The notes: generated by a model from the sequence alone, not told the origin. 64,000 nt of DNA from Falsochrobactrum tianjinense (GCF_019100495.1 NZ_JAHRVA010000001.1:434001-498000), one strand, 5' to 3'. Positions 40,200 through 49,577 are shown, counted from the first letter of the stretch. Numbers and translations are program-made.

Positions 40200-41083
40200 C
40201 GCTCTTCCCTTTCATCGAGAGCGAGCGCGTCGCGCCGGATCTCATAAAGCATGACGCCGGTTGCGATCGCCAGATTGAGCGAGTCGGCGCGGCCGGCCTG
40301 CGGGATGCGGGCAAGGTTGTCGCAAGCCGCAGCCAGATTGTCCGGCAGGCCCTGTTGCTCATTGCCCATGATCAGCACCACAGGCTTATTCTTGTAGGGG
40401 ATTGTACGGTAGTCGACCGCACCCTTGAGATGCGTGCCGACGACAAGCCCCGAAAAGCCCTTGCGCCAGTGGAGGAAATCGGATTCGCTTATCTTGTAGA
40501 GCGGCACGGAGAAAACTGAACCCATCGTGGCGCGTACGGTTTCGAGTGAATAGGGATCGGTCGTATCACCGATAAGGATCACGCCCTTCGCGCCAACGGC
40601 ATCGGCGGTGCGGATGACCGTACCCAGATTTCCAGGGTCACGCACGCGGTCGAGCGCGATATAGACATCGCCGCCTTTCGGCTTGAGGCTTGCCAGCGGC
40701 TGATATTGCTGCTCGAAAACGCCCACCACCATTTGCGGATTGTCGCGTCGGGTAATCGCCGAGATGACTTTATCGGTTACTTCCAGCACCAGCCCGCCTT
40801 TGGCGAAGGTGCGGGCCGCGACCTGCTCCACCGTTTTGTTGCCTTTGCCGGATTTCGCAAAAACCAGCGTCTTGATGCGCCAGTCCTGCTCCAGTGCGTC
40901 GATGACAAGCTTGAGTCCTTCGGCCAGAAACACGCCCTGCTGGTCGCGGAATTTCTTCAGGCTGAGCGAACGCAGGTCCTTAACAATCGGATTGGCGAGG
41001 CTGGTGACTTCCTTCACCTGTCCCACCTTCGAATATTCTCTGCGAACAGTGCCGCCTTTGGAAAAATCGTCGTTTCGGCTCAT
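40196..41083 (-). CDS. TrmH/SpoU-family RNA 2'-O-methyltransferase
   Basis: 295 residues, SPOUT fold. An N-terminal substrate-binding domain ([30 protein letters not shown]) is followed by the catalytic domain with motif 1 [20 protein letters not shown], motif 2 [12 protein letters not shown] and motif 3 [17 protein letters not shown], including the conserved Arg/Asn and Glu. The target is probably rRNA or tRNA 2'-OH; which nucleotide is unknown. ATGA overlaps join it to the methyltransferase gene upstream and lspA downstream. Confidence 0.93.
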   Translation of the reverse strand: MSRNDDFSKGGTVRREYSKVGQVKEVTSLANPIVKDLRSLSLKKFRDQQGVFLAEGLKLVIDALEQDWRIKTLVFAKSGKGNKTVEQVAARTFAKGGLVLEVTDKVISAITRRDNPQMVVGVFEQQYQPLASLKPKGGDVYIALDRVRDPGNLGTVIRTADAVGAKGVILIGDTTDPYSLETVRATMGSVFSVPLYKISESDFLHWRKGFSGLVVGTHLKGAVDYRTIPYKNKPVVLIMGNEQQGLPDNLAAACDNLARIPQAGRADSLNLAIATGVMLYEIRRDALALDEREER

Positions 41084-42162
41084 TTTGCTACCCAGCGGCT
41101 GAACATGGATGTCGATAGCGCGCGCCCTGCCGAGCGTTCACGCAGGATGAGTTCGCCTGATTCGACCGTACCGCCAAGACCAGTGAACCGGTCACGCATC
41201 AGTTCATGAATAGCGAAGAAAGAGGCACGGATTGAGTAGGCCGTCAATATGACAGCAAGCGACTTCGGGGTCAGGATCGAACGGCAGGTATCGACCATGG
41301 CGGGCAGATGCTCGAACAATTGCCAGACTTCACCGCTCGGGCCGCGCCCATAGGCGGGCGGATCGAGCAGGATGATGTCGTAGAAACTGCCGCGCCGTTC
41401 CTCGCGCTGCACGAATTTCATCGCGTCTTCGCAGATCCAGCGGATAGGCTTGTTGGAAAGCCCCGCCATTTCCTGATTCTCGCGCGCCCACAGGATGGCT
41501 TTCTTGGAGGCATCCACATGAGTTACTTCCGCACCGGCGCGCGCGGCAACCAGTGAGGCCAAGCCGGTATAACCGAAAAGATTGAGCACTTTCACGCTGC
41601 GTCCGGCCTTTGCGGCTTCGCGGACAAGTCCGTCCATGAACGACCAGTGCGCCGCCTGTTCAGGGAAAACACCGACATGACGGAACGAGGTGAAACGGCC
41701 ATTGAATGAAATGCCGTCATGCTGCATCGGCCATGTTTCACCGAGTGGCACATGCGGAAAAGCCCACCGGCCCATGCCTTCCTCATCGGTATTGCCCGTG
41801 AAAACGGCGTCGGCTTCGTCCCATTCCTTTTGCGGCAGGCTCGGCAGCCAGATTGCCTGGCCTTCGGGGCGCACGATGCGATAGGGACCGTATTGTTCGA
41901 GTTTCAGCCCATTGCCGCTGTCGAGCAGCGCATAATCGTCCGATGGTTCGGTTTCGAGAATCAGCGGCAGCTTCTCACCGGGACGCGCGCCCGAATATGG
42001 CTTGATCTCGCGCATCGGGCTTGCAGCCTTTTCCTCAGCGGAACGGGGTGCGGCCTTCGCGAATTGCGGACGCGGTTTCTTGAAGAAAGATGCCTTGTTG
42101 TCCGGCTTGCTTTCCTGCTTGCCGCCCGTCGGCTTTCTGCCTTTTCCCTTTGGCGCTTTCAC
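41080..42162 (-). CDS. Class I SAM-dependent rRNA methyltransferase (RlmI/RlmK-like)
   Basis: 360 residues. A basic N-terminal tail of about 45 residues is followed by a PUA-like or linker region and a Rossmann methyltransferase domain: LNLFGYTGLASLVAARAGAEVTHVD (SAM motif I and acidic strand-2 residue), ICEDAMKF and the catalytic LLDPPAYGRGPSGE. This is the COG1092 family of 23S rRNA cytosine methyltransferases, lacking a visible Cys catalytic pair. It starts with GTG at 42162 with GGAG 7 nt upstream. Its stop overlaps the next gene's start by 4 nt. Confidence 0.9.
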   Translation of the reverse strand: MKAPKGKGRKPTGGKQESKPDNKASFFKKPRPQFAKAAPRSAEEKAASPMREIKPYSGARPGEKLPLILETEPSDDYALLDSGNGLKLEQYGPYRIVRPEGQAIWLPSLPQKEWDEADAVFTGNTDEEGMGRWAFPHVPLGETWPMQHDGISFNGRFTSFRHVGVFPEQAAHWSFMDGLVREAAKAGRSVKVLNLFGYTGLASLVAARAGAEVTHVDASKKAILWARENQEMAGLSNKPIRWICEDAMKFVQREERRGSFYDIILLDPPAYGRGPSGEVWQLFEHLPAMVDTCRSILTPKSLAVILTAYSIRASFFAIHELMRDRFTGLGGTVESGELILRERSAGRALSTSMFSRWVAK

Positions 42163-42242
42163 TTAAAACTCCGTTCAAGCTTTTTGGCTGTAGGTAGGGC
42201 AAATGCGGTTGGAACGAAAGGAAAAAAGACGGATGGTGCCTT

Positions 42243-42572
42243 TCAGTTATTGGACTGGCTACCGGGAAGGTGACGTTTTTCCGCTGATTCCGCGCGTTCG
42301 AGCAGTTGCGACGCTTCTTTTTTGTATCTGCGCTCGCGGCGGCGATGCTTGCCCTGCGTCAGCCATGTCACGGCCGAGCCGATCACGACGCCTGCAAGAA
42401 GCGCGCCGAACAGCCAGACAAACAGCGGCGCATGATAGGAAAGCGCGGGATTGCCAGGGTTGAACGGATCGACCGTGAGGGCGACCGTTTCCCGGTTGGC
42501 GACCGAAAGCGCAATCAGGATGATCGCGAGCGGCACCAGAATAACGATGGTTATGACGCGTTTTGCCATCAT
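42243..42572 (-). CDS. LapA-domain (DUF1049) membrane protein
   Basis: 109 residues with two transmembrane helices (about 7-25 and 48-70) and a basic cytoplasmic tail with coiled-coil potential. This matches LapA, which in enteric bacteria works with LapB to control LpxC turnover and so LPS amount; no LapB-like gene is next to it. It lies 9 bp downstream of ihfB, so the two form one transcript. Confidence 0.8.
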   Translation of the reverse strand: MMAKRVITIVILVPLAIILIALSVANRETVALTVDPFNPGNPALSYHAPLFVWLFGALLAGVVIGSAVTWLTQGKHRRRERRYKKEASQLLERAESAEKRHLPGSQSNN

Positions 42573-42581
42573 GACGCTTGA

Positions 42582-42866
42582 TCAGACCGCGCCGTTGAGA
42601 CGATCACGCAGTTCCTTGCCGGTCTTGAAGAACGGCACCCATTTTTCTTCCACATCCACTGTTTCGCCGGTGCGCGGATTGCGTCCGCTGCGGGCAGGAC
42701 GGTTTTTGACCGAGAAAGCGCCGAAGCCGCGCAGTTCCACGCGATTACCTTCCGCGAGCGCGGTGGTGATCTCTTCAAAGACCGCGCCGACAATATTCTC
42801 GACATCGCGCTGGAAGAGATGCGGATTGCGGCTGGCGATAATCTGAACGAGTTCCGATTTGATCAC
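42582..42866 (-). CDS. ihfB: Integration host factor subunit beta
   Basis: DNA-bending nucleoid protein of 94 residues, partner of IHF-alpha. The start [16 protein letters not shown], the [23 protein letters not shown] beta-arm with its conserved Pro, and the [16 protein letters not shown] end are typical of IHF-beta. The start codon is GTG (42864-42866) with AGGGG upstream; there is no ATG nearby. It sits 42 bp after sppA and 9 bp before lapA. Confidence 0.96.
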   Translation of the reverse strand: MIKSELVQIIASRNPHLFQRDVENIVGAVFEEITTALAEGNRVELRGFGAFSVKNRPARSGRNPRTGETVDVEEKWVPFFKTGKELRDRLNGAV

Positions 42867-42908
42867 GGCTTTAAACCCCTGTGTTTCTGTGCTGTCCGAT
42901 GAACGGAC

Positions 42909-43880
42909 TCATTTATTTACCGGCGTTGCGTCAACGTGCCAAACCGAAAGAATTCCGTCAAGGAAGATACGATCCTTGATGATATCCTTGAATACGCCAT
43001 CAGCCTGCTGCGGCATGCCGAGAAACCGCGCACCGGCATGGATGATGAGGTCGCGGAGCGAAAAGCCCGTCTCGCTGCTTTCGGGTTTCCATTCCAGCCG
43101 TGGCAGCTTGTCGGGCACGCCTTTACCGGCCAGCCATTCGACGGCTTCTTCCTCGCCGCCAAGCCCGTCGATGAGTTTCTTTTCCAGCGCCTGACGCCCG
43201 GTGAAGACAGCGCCATTCGCCAGTGCCAGCGCTTCCTGATGTGTGAACGAGCGGCGTTCTTCGACAATGCCGACAAACCAGTCATAGGAATCCATAATCA
43301 TGTCATGGATCATGGCCTTGGCTTCTTCGCTTGCCGGGCTGAAATAATTCGGCTCTGCCTTCAGTGGCGACGATTTGATTGTTTCGACCTTGATGCCGAG
43401 CGTGTCGAGCAGTTTCGAGACATCGGGATATTGGAACAGTACGCCGATGGAGCCGACGATGGAGGTCTGTCGCGCTACGATATGATCGGATGCGCTGGCG
43501 ATCATATATCCGGCGGATGCGGCAAGGGTTCCGACCTGCGTCACCACCGGCTTCTTTTGCGCGATCTTGCGCACAGCCTCATAGATCGATTCTCCGCCTA
43601 CCGTCGTACCACCCGGCGAATCGAGGATCAGGATCACGCCTTTGACGGCATCGTCCTTGGCGATTTTGTCGAGGCGCTTGAGCAGTTCTTCATTTTCGAA
43701 AATGGTGCCTTCGATACGCACTTTGGCGATATGGGGTGCCGCATAATTTGCGCCCCGCATCGAATAGGTGGCGATGCCGACGATCAGGATGGCCAGCAGA
43801 AGCAGAAAGGCAATGCGCCACGATGTCAGCTTTCTGCGCAGCTTGCGTCTTTCAATCACCGCCTCGGCGTCATAAGCCAT
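42909..43880 (-). CDS. sppA: Signal peptide peptidase SppA, short form
   Basis: A membrane serine protease of 323 residues, S49 family, that degrades cleaved signal peptides. One N-terminal transmembrane helix (about 22-42) is followed by a ClpP-like fold with the nucleophile Ser in GTLAASAGYMIASASDHIVA, and oxyanion residues in LILDSPGGTTVGGE. The general-base Lys lies in the later SSPLKAEPNYF region. It is the short form of 36K type rather than the 67K type of E. coli. It leads the run ihfB-lapA and is divergent from lptC. Confidence 0.94.
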   Translation of the reverse strand: MAYDAEAVIERRKLRRKLTSWRIAFLLLLAILIVGIATYSMRGANYAAPHIAKVRIEGTIFENEELLKRLDKIAKDDAVKGVILILDSPGGTTVGGESIYEAVRKIAQKKPVVTQVGTLAASAGYMIASASDHIVARQTSIVGSIGVLFQYPDVSKLLDTLGIKVETIKSSPLKAEPNYFSPASEEAKAMIHDMIMDSYDWFVGIVEERRSFTHQEALALANGAVFTGRQALEKKLIDGLGGEEEAVEWLAGKGVPDKLPRLEWKPESSETGFSLRDLIIHAGARFLGMPQQADGVFKDIIKDRIFLDGILSVWHVDATPVNK

Positions 43881-44255
43881 ATTTATCCATCCATTTCTTT
43901 GTATGAAACAGGGTCAGTTTAGAACATGCCACCCGAAACGTGAATATCGGTTGGGCGAGAATGGGTGGACAGGAGAAGCTTGTGTGACTCATCCTGTAAA
44001 TGCAGCATCTGTAACCGCAATCCATTTTGTGGTAAAGAAAGGTTGATCGGCATTTTACGTGATGGAAAACGCCGTAGACACCATTATTAGGGCCGTGACT
44101 GCTATTTTGCATAGCAGGTGCGGTCTTTTGTGTCGTGCAATACTATTGAGTATCGGGGTATTGCACCCCAGATAAACCATATTGAGCTATGATAGCGGCA
44201 GATGAAACCGGTTTGCCCTGATGTGTTGTCCATTACTGAGTAACCGAAAGACAAG
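43881..44255. other. 375-bp divergent gap between sppA and lptC
   Basis: No supported gene. It holds a hairpin TGCAATA (44136-44142) / TATTGCA (44159-44165) without a U-run, and a 37-codon ORF starting at about 44062 that has no good ribosome site and no recognisable product. Promoters for sppA and lptC are presumably here. Confidence 0.6.
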
Positions 44256-44969
44256 ATGAACGCCGACACACCGCATATTCACGTATCGACCCACGCGGCG
44301 GCCGCAAGGCACGGTGGAGGAGGTATGCAGTTTGGCGCGTCCGAAAAGGCCGCGACACTCTTTCATGCGGCGCAGCGCCATTCGGTTCGCGTGCGCGTAC
44401 TCAAGACAGCACTGCCGGTTGCGGCGATTGCCGTCGGCATTGTCTTTTCGTGGTATACGTTTCTGGCGACGCCTGCGGCTCCGGTAAAGGTCGAGGTCAA
44501 TACGGGCGGAGAAAGCGGCAAGCTTGTCATGACCAGCCCGCAACTCAATGGCTACACCAAGGATAATCGGCCCTATTCGATGGTTGCCACTAAAGCCGTG
44601 CAGGATGCCAAGAATAGCGGCGTGATTTCGCTTGAGGGCATTTCCGCCCAATTGCCCGTGGGCGATGAGGGCAGCGCGCAGGTGGAAGCGGCGTCTGGCG
44701 TTTACGATAATGCCAATGGCCGTTTGCAACTTGATAAGGATTTTACTGTTACGACGGATAATGGCTTGCATGCGGTATTGCGCTCGGCGGATGTAAATCT
44801 GAAAAGCGGGCAGGTGACAACCGATGAGCCGGTCGATATTCGCAATGGCACCACGCAGATCAAGGCCGACAGTATGCAGATCAGGGACAGCGGCAAGGTT
44901 CTTATCTTTGAGAACAAGGTGCGCGTGGTTATTGACGGCAGTGCCGTTTCAGGTAACAAAACGCCCTGA
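44256..44969 (+). CDS. lptC: LPS transport protein LptC
   Basis: Bitopic inner membrane protein of 237 residues in the Lpt bridge carrying LPS from LptBFG to LptA. A hydrophilic cytosolic tail of about 45 residues is followed by one transmembrane helix (about 52-72) and a periplasmic beta-jellyroll (LVMTSPQLNGYTKDNRPYSMVA, ISLEGISAQL). The tail is longer than in E. coli. It is first of lptC-lptA-lptB-rpoN, 84 bp before lptA. Confidence 0.9.
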   Translation: MNADTPHIHVSTHAAAARHGGGGMQFGASEKAATLFHAAQRHSVRVRVLKTALPVAAIAVGIVFSWYTFLATPAAPVKVEVNTGGESGKLVMTSPQLNGYTKDNRPYSMVATKAVQDAKNSGVISLEGISAQLPVGDEGSAQVEAASGVYDNANGRLQLDKDFTVTTDNGLHAVLRSADVNLKSGQVTTDEPVDIRNGTTQIKADSMQIRDSGKVLIFENKVRVVIDGSAVSGNKTP

Positions 44970-45053
44970 CGGCAATAAAACGCTATGGCGAATGCCGGAT
45001 GAGAATTTAAGCGCTCCTTGCGCGTGGCGTGAGGGGAGCGAGGTGGGGAACTG

Positions 45054-45695
45054 ATGAAGCGCGAGACGGGCAAGATGAACAAGACCATGAAGATCCGCAC
45101 TTTGCGGATGGGATTTGCAGCTTTGGCGCTTGGCCTTGTTGTTTCGCCATTCTCCGTTCTGGCGCAGGACAGCGAGCAGGTGCCTTTCGGTAGCCTCAAG
45201 CTTTCCGACAGCAAGGATCCGATCAAGATCGATGCCGACAAGCTTGAAATGCGTGACAAGGAAGGCATGGCCATTTTCACGGGTAATGTTTCCGTCATAC
45301 AGGGCGATGCCTTGCTCAAATCCGGCAAGATGATCGTCTATTATAACAAGGATGCGCAGGGTGAGGGCGGAGAGGCTTCCGGTACGGCCGGCCTTAGTTC
45401 GGCTGGCATCGATCATCTGGAAATCAGCGGCAAGGTCTATCTCAAATCCGGTACGCAGGTCGCCACTGGCGATAGCGGCACCTATGACGGCAAGAGCCAG
45501 GTCATGGTATTGGAGGGCCGGAAAGTCGTGCTGACTGATGGCGACAATGTCGCGACCGGTTGCAAGCTGACGGCCAATATGAGCACCGGCAAGGCTTTTC
45601 TCGAAAGCTGCAAGGGGCAGAGCAAGGGCCGCGTTTCGATCATCATGGCGCCCAAGGACCAACAGCAGGGCGGCACCGCGCCCAAGCCGAACTGA
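45054..45695 (+). CDS. lptA: LPS transport periplasmic protein LptA
   Basis: 213 residues with a Sec signal peptide ending at VLAQD and an OstA/LptA domain: DPIKIDADKLEMRDKEGMAIFTGNVSV, DALLKSGKMIVYYN and DHLEISGKVYLKSGTQVATGDSG form the repeating beta strands that bridge the periplasm. The first of three near Met codons (45054) is used; 45075 is possible. Its stop lies 11 bp before the lptB start. Confidence 0.92.
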   Translation: MKRETGKMNKTMKIRTLRMGFAALALGLVVSPFSVLAQDSEQVPFGSLKLSDSKDPIKIDADKLEMRDKEGMAIFTGNVSVIQGDALLKSGKMIVYYNKDAQGEGGEASGTAGLSSAGIDHLEISGKVYLKSGTQVATGDSGTYDGKSQVMVLEGRKVVLTDGDNVATGCKLTANMSTGKAFLESCKGQSKGRVSIIMAPKDQQQGGTAPKPN

Positions 45696-45706
45696 CCGGA
45701 GCGCGT

Positions 45707-46546
45707 GTGGGATTGTTCCGGAACAAGAATACAGACGGGCAGCAGAGTGTTTCTGAAAATGCAGCCGCTTCTGCCAATGCCGGTGGTGTCATGCCATCGC
45801 AGCCCGGCAAGGCGACTCGTCTCAAGGGGACGCTGGTTGCGCGCGGGCTTTGCAAGAACTATCGTGGGCGTCAGGTTGTCAACGGTGTGTCGTTTGGCGT
45901 ACGGGCGGGCGAGGCGGTCGGCATTCTCGGCCCCAACGGTGCAGGCAAGACGACCTGTTTCTATATGGTGACGGGCCTCGTGCCTGCCGATAGCGGCTCG
46001 ATCGAGATCGATGGTTTCGACGTGTCTTCCATGCCCATGTATCGCCGCTCGCGGCTCGGTATCGGCTACTTGCCACAGGAAGCGTCGATTTTCCGCGGCC
46101 TTTCGGTCGAGAACAATATCAAGGCCGTACTGGAAGTGGTCGAAAAAGACCGCAAGAAGCGCGCCGGGGAACTCGATGCACTTCTGGAAGAGTTTCACAT
46201 CGCGCATTTGCGTAAAGCGCCCGCGATTTCGCTCTCGGGCGGCGAACGGCGGCGTCTGGAAATTGCACGCGCACTCGCGTCGCGACCTAATTTCATGCTG
46301 CTTGACGAGCCTTTCGCCGGTGTCGATCCCATTGCGGTTTCGGATATTCAGCAGCTCGTGCGCCATCTCACCAGCCGCGGCATCGGTGTCCTCATCACCG
46401 ATCATAATGTGCGTGAGACGCTCGGGCTGATCGACCGCGCCTATATTATCCATGCCGGTCAGGTCCTGACCCATGGCCGCCCCGCCGAGATCGTCGCCAA
46501 TCCCGACGTACGCAGGCTCTATCTGGGAGACCAGTTTACCCTGTGA
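45707..46546 (+). CDS. lptB: LPS export ATPase LptB
   Basis: ATP-binding subunit of LptBFG, which pulls LPS from the inner membrane. 279 residues, with an extension of about 35 residues ahead of the standard ABC domain. Walker A GPNGAGKTTCF, signature LSGGERRRLEIARAL, Walker B FMLLDEPFAGVDP and the H-loop (LITDHNVRETL) are intact, and QEASIFRGLSVENNI is LptB-like. The start is GTG at 45707 with GGAG 5 nt upstream; an internal ATG at 45791 would drop the extension. rpoN follows by 64 bp. Confidence 0.94.
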   Translation: MGLFRNKNTDGQQSVSENAAASANAGGVMPSQPGKATRLKGTLVARGLCKNYRGRQVVNGVSFGVRAGEAVGILGPNGAGKTTCFYMVTGLVPADSGSIEIDGFDVSSMPMYRRSRLGIGYLPQEASIFRGLSVENNIKAVLEVVEKDRKKRAGELDALLEEFHIAHLRKAPAISLSGGERRRLEIARALASRPNFMLLDEPFAGVDPIAVSDIQQLVRHLTSRGIGVLITDHNVRETLGLIDRAYIIHAGQVLTHGRPAEIVANPDVRRLYLGDQFTL

Positions 46547-46610
46547 GCCATGCCGTTCTTGATGTATTCATTGAGGATCGATCGGAGTAGCCGGGGGAAG
46601 AACACCACGC

Positions 46611-48026
46611 ATGGCCCTTTCGCCAAAGCTCGATTTTCGCCAGTCGCAATCGCTGGTGATGACGCCGCAGCTGATGCAATCCATCAAGCTGTTGCAGATG
46701 ACGCATATCGAGCTGAACCAGTTTCTTGAACAGGAAATCGAGAAAAATCCGCTGCTTGATCTGATCGAGACGGCAGATGGCGATTTTTCTGACCCTGATT
46801 CGGCGGGGAAGACAGAGGAAACGGAAAGCGCCGACCCATCCTTCGACGAGGACTGGTTCAGGACCGACATGACGACGCAATGGGCGTCGCAAACCGGGGC
46901 GGGTGATTACGATATAGAGCAGATGACGGCGAGCCGCCGCTCGCTCAGCGAACATGTCTCTGAACAGATTGCATTGGCATTCCCCACGCCTGCTGATCGT
47001 TTTATCGCGACCGCTCTGGCGGATGCGCTGGACGAGAGTGGTTATCTGCGTACCGATATTTATGCGCTTGCGCAAAATTTAGGCATGGAAAGCGCGCATG
47101 TCGAACATATCTTGGAAAAGATGCAGGGCTTTGATCCGGCGGGTATTTTCGCGCGAGATCTGCGCGAATGCCTGGTTATTCAGCTTCGCCTTAAGGATCG
47201 CTACGATCCGGCGATGGCCGTATTGATCGATCATCTCGATCTGCTTGCGCGCCGCGACTTTGCCGTCCTCAAAAAGCTTTGCGGTGTTGATCAGTCCGAT
47301 CTTGCCGATATGCTCCGCGAAATCAGGACGCTCGACCCCAAGCCCGGCGCTCTCTTTGAGGTCGATATTGCCGATACGATCATTCCCGATGTCCTTGTCA
47401 CGCCTACGCACGAAGGCAATTGGACGATTGAGCTTGCTCCTGCAGCACTGCCGCGTCTGATCGTCAATAATCAATATTATGCGCAAGTCATCAGATCGGT
47501 GAAGGCCGAGGAAAAATCCTTTCTGTCCGATTGCATGCAGACAGCCAACTGGCTCGTGCGCAGTCTCGACCAGCGCGCCCGCACGATCCTGAAAGTATCG
47601 CAGGAGATCGTGCGCCAGCAGGACGGCTTCCTGCGCCATGGCGTGTTCCACCTCAAGCCTCTGAACTTGCGAGCCGTCGCCGATGCCGTCGGTATGCATG
47701 AATCGACCATAAGCCGTGTTACCGCCAACAAATTCATGGCAACGCCGCGAGGCGTGTTCGAATTACGCTATTTTTTTACTGCTTCCATCGCATCGTCGGA
47801 AGGCGGCGGCGCGCATTCCTCGGAGAGCGTGCGTCATCGTATCCGGCAGATGATCGATGCGGAAAGTTCCCATGCGGTTCTTTCCGATGACGCCATTGTG
47901 GACGCACTGAAACAAGACGGTGTGGATATCGCGCGAAGAACGGTGGCAAAATACCGGGAATCGATGAATATTGCTTCGTCAGTACAGCGCAGGCGCGAGA
48001 AAAAGGCCGAAGTAGGTCGTCCGTGA
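46611..48026 (+). CDS. rpoN: RNA polymerase sigma-54 factor
   Basis: Alternative sigma factor for -24/-12 promoters, needing AAA+ activators such as NtrC. 471 residues: the Gln/Leu-rich region I (SPKLDFRQSQSLVMTPQLMQ, IELNQFLEQEIEKNPLLD), acidic region II, core-binding region III, helix-turn-helix (ESTISRVTANKFMATPRG) and the RpoN box ARRTVAKYRE near the C-terminus. It is placed after lptB and followed by hpf and ptsN as in most proteobacteria. Confidence 0.97.
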   Translation: MALSPKLDFRQSQSLVMTPQLMQSIKLLQMTHIELNQFLEQEIEKNPLLDLIETADGDFSDPDSAGKTEETESADPSFDEDWFRTDMTTQWASQTGAGDYDIEQMTASRRSLSEHVSEQIALAFPTPADRFIATALADALDESGYLRTDIYALAQNLGMESAHVEHILEKMQGFDPAGIFARDLRECLVIQLRLKDRYDPAMAVLIDHLDLLARRDFAVLKKLCGVDQSDLADMLREIRTLDPKPGALFEVDIADTIIPDVLVTPTHEGNWTIELAPAALPRLIVNNQYYAQVIRSVKAEEKSFLSDCMQTANWLVRSLDQRARTILKVSQEIVRQQDGFLRHGVFHLKPLNLRAVADAVGMHESTISRVTANKFMATPRGVFELRYFFTASIASSEGGGAHSSESVRHRIRQMIDAESSHAVLSDDAIVDALKQDGVDIARRTVAKYRESMNIASSVQRRREKKAEVGRP

Positions 48027-48324
48027 GAGAGGGGCTGGCAGAAGGTTCAATTGACATTTGACGTTTCAGTCAATAGAAGCCCCGCTCGCGTAGCGGAATT
48101 TGCCGGTGAATGCCGGTTTTCCAGTAATCTTCACGAAACGTTCGGTCGGTTCCGGCGTTATATTGCAAGGATATGCAGCTTCGTTCCACGGGGCGGATGA
48201 CAAGAGTTCAGGGAGCCGTAATTTGAACGGAACGAAAAGCAGATTTAATGCTTGTTCGCTTTGCGCTTCCCTCACCATGTGATTAGACTATATCCCGTAA
48301 TGTAACGCAAATGAGGTGTACCAA

Positions 48325-48918
48325 ATGACTCTGCGTGTAGCTGGAAAGCATATGGACGTCGGCGAAGCCTTCACGGTTCGAATCAAGGATCGAGTCAATG
48401 AAGCCGTCGGCAAATATTTTGATCATGGCTTTTCCGGGCAGGTAACGGTCACCAAGTCCGGATCGCGGTTCAGTGCGGATTGTACCTTGCATCTCGATAG
48501 CGGTGCGACCTTGCAGAGCGCCGGAGAAGCGCAGGATCCGCAGCTGGCCTTCGATGCGGCTGCGGAAAAGATTGAGACCCGGCTGCGCCGTTACAAGCGC
48601 CGCCTGAAGTCGCGCCCTGCCACCACGCCAAATGCGATCTATGATGACGTGGCATATCGTGTTATGGCGCCGCTGCCGGAAGAGGAGGAGGAACTTCCGG
48701 CTGATTACGCGCCGACCATCGTTGCGGAATCTTCTGTGGCCCTGCGCACCCTTTCGGTGGCTTCGGCGGTTGTGGAGCTGGACCTGACAGAAAATCCGGT
48801 TCTGGTATTCCGCAATGCGGGCAATGATGAAGTGAATATCGTCTATCGTCGTGCGGACGGCAATATCGGCTGGGTGGACCCATCGACGGTCACACGTCAG
48901 GCCGCGCCTCGCGCGTGA
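48325..48918 (+). CDS. hpf: Ribosome hibernation-promoting factor, long form
   Basis: Stabilises idle 100S or 70S ribosomes in stationary phase. 197 residues: N-terminal HPF/YfiA domain (LRVAGKHMDVGEAFTVRIKDRVNEAVGKYF) and the C-terminal dimerisation domain of the long form (ENPVLVFRNAGNDEVNIVYRRADGNIGWVDP), joined by an acidic linker (EEEEEL). Start is the ATG at 48325 with GAGGTG at 48313-48318. It lies 298 bp after rpoN, whose interval holds no gene and no clear promoter that I can name. Confidence 0.95.
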   Translation: MTLRVAGKHMDVGEAFTVRIKDRVNEAVGKYFDHGFSGQVTVTKSGSRFSADCTLHLDSGATLQSAGEAQDPQLAFDAAAEKIETRLRRYKRRLKSRPATTPNAIYDDVAYRVMAPLPEEEEELPADYAPTIVAESSVALRTLSVASAVVELDLTENPVLVFRNAGNDEVNIVYRRADGNIGWVDPSTVTRQAAPRA

Positions 48919-48928
48919 CGGCAAACCT

Positions 48929-48962
48929 GAAGCGCACGCAGTTGTCTGCTGTCGTGCGCTTC
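48929..48962 (+). promoter_or_regulatory. 10-bp perfect hairpin between hpf and ptsN
   Basis: GAAGCGCACG, 14-nt loop, CGTGCGCTTC, 10 bp after the hpf stop and 46 bp before the ptsN ATG. The stem is strong but there is no U-run, so it may be a processing or stability element rather than a full terminator. Confidence 0.55.
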
Positions 48963-49008
48963 TCAAAACCGGGCCATGGCTGGCCTGATTGAAGAAGGAA
49001 CGGAGAGA

Positions 49009-49473
49009 ATGGATCTTAGTGATCTGATTCAGCCTGGGGCTATTATCCCTGCGCTGAAAGCCAGCTCCAAAAAGCAGCTTTTGCAGATATTGTCTGAGAA
49101 GGCCGCGGAACTGACCGGTCTCCCTGAGCGTGAAGTTTTCGAAACAATTCTCCAGCGTGAACGCCTCGGTTCCACCGGGGTCGGTAATGGCGTCGCCATT
49201 CCGCATGGCAAGCTGGAGAGCATCAATAAAATTGCTGGAATTTTTGCGCGCCTTGAAAACCCGGTTGATTTTGAAGCACTGGACGACCAGCCGGTTGATC
49301 TGGTTTTCCTGCTTCTGGCCCCAGAAAATGCTGGCGCTGACCATCTCAAGGCGCTGTCGCGTATCGCGCGCCTTTTGCGTGACCCTGATGTCGTGGCCAA
49401 GTTGCGCGGAACCCATGACGCGCAGGCGCTCTATTCATTCCTGACTTCGCGCCCGGCCTCGAACGCCGCTTAA
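49009..49473 (+). CDS. ptsN: Nitrogen PTS enzyme IIA (PtsN, EIIA-Ntr)
   Basis: Phosphoacceptor of the nitrogen phosphotransferase chain, a regulator without sugar transport. 154 residues, PTS EIIA type 2 fold; the phosphorylated His lies in TGVGNGVAIPHGKL, preceded by LQRERLGS. The ATG at 49009 (MDLSDLI) with AAGGA 9 nt upstream gives the standard length. Last gene of the rpoN cluster, with a strong terminator after it. Confidence 0.95.
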   Translation: MDLSDLIQPGAIIPALKASSKKQLLQILSEKAAELTGLPEREVFETILQRERLGSTGVGNGVAIPHGKLESINKIAGIFARLENPVDFEALDDQPVDLVFLLLAPENAGADHLKALSRIARLLRDPDVVAKLRGTHDAQALYSFLTSRPASNAA

Positions 49474-49486
49474 ATCCGGATTCTTT

Positions 49487-49529
49487 AAAAACAAGGCCGC
49501 CAGTCCGAAAGGACGACGGCCTTGTTTTT
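49487..49529 (+). terminator. Intrinsic terminator of ptsN
   Basis: AAAAACAAGGCCG and CGGCCTTGTTTTT form a 13-bp perfect stem with an inner GTCC/GGAC, ending in T5, 14 bp after the stop codon. Confidence 0.93.
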
Positions 49530-49531
49530 AG

Positions 49532-49576
49532 GCATTGTGCTCGCGCAAAACGGCTATGCACTTTTGCTGGAAATGC
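49532..49576. repeat. Palindromic repeat copy between ptsN and DUF1150
   Basis: On the minus strand AGCATTTCCAGCAAAAGTGC then a GCCGTTTTGCGCG segment ending ACAATGC. It belongs to the same family as the 7522 and 26072 elements and lies right beyond the DUF1150 stop codon. Confidence 0.65.
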
Positions 49577-49577
49577 T

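Noticed and set aside
44062-44175. 37-codon ORF in the sppA-lptC gap
   Set aside because: No ribosome binding site, no motif and Cys/Leu-rich without signal pattern; likely chance.
48035-48070. Possible sigma-54 promoter (TGGCAG...) after rpoN
   Set aside because: The -12 part does not match TTGC at the required spacing.
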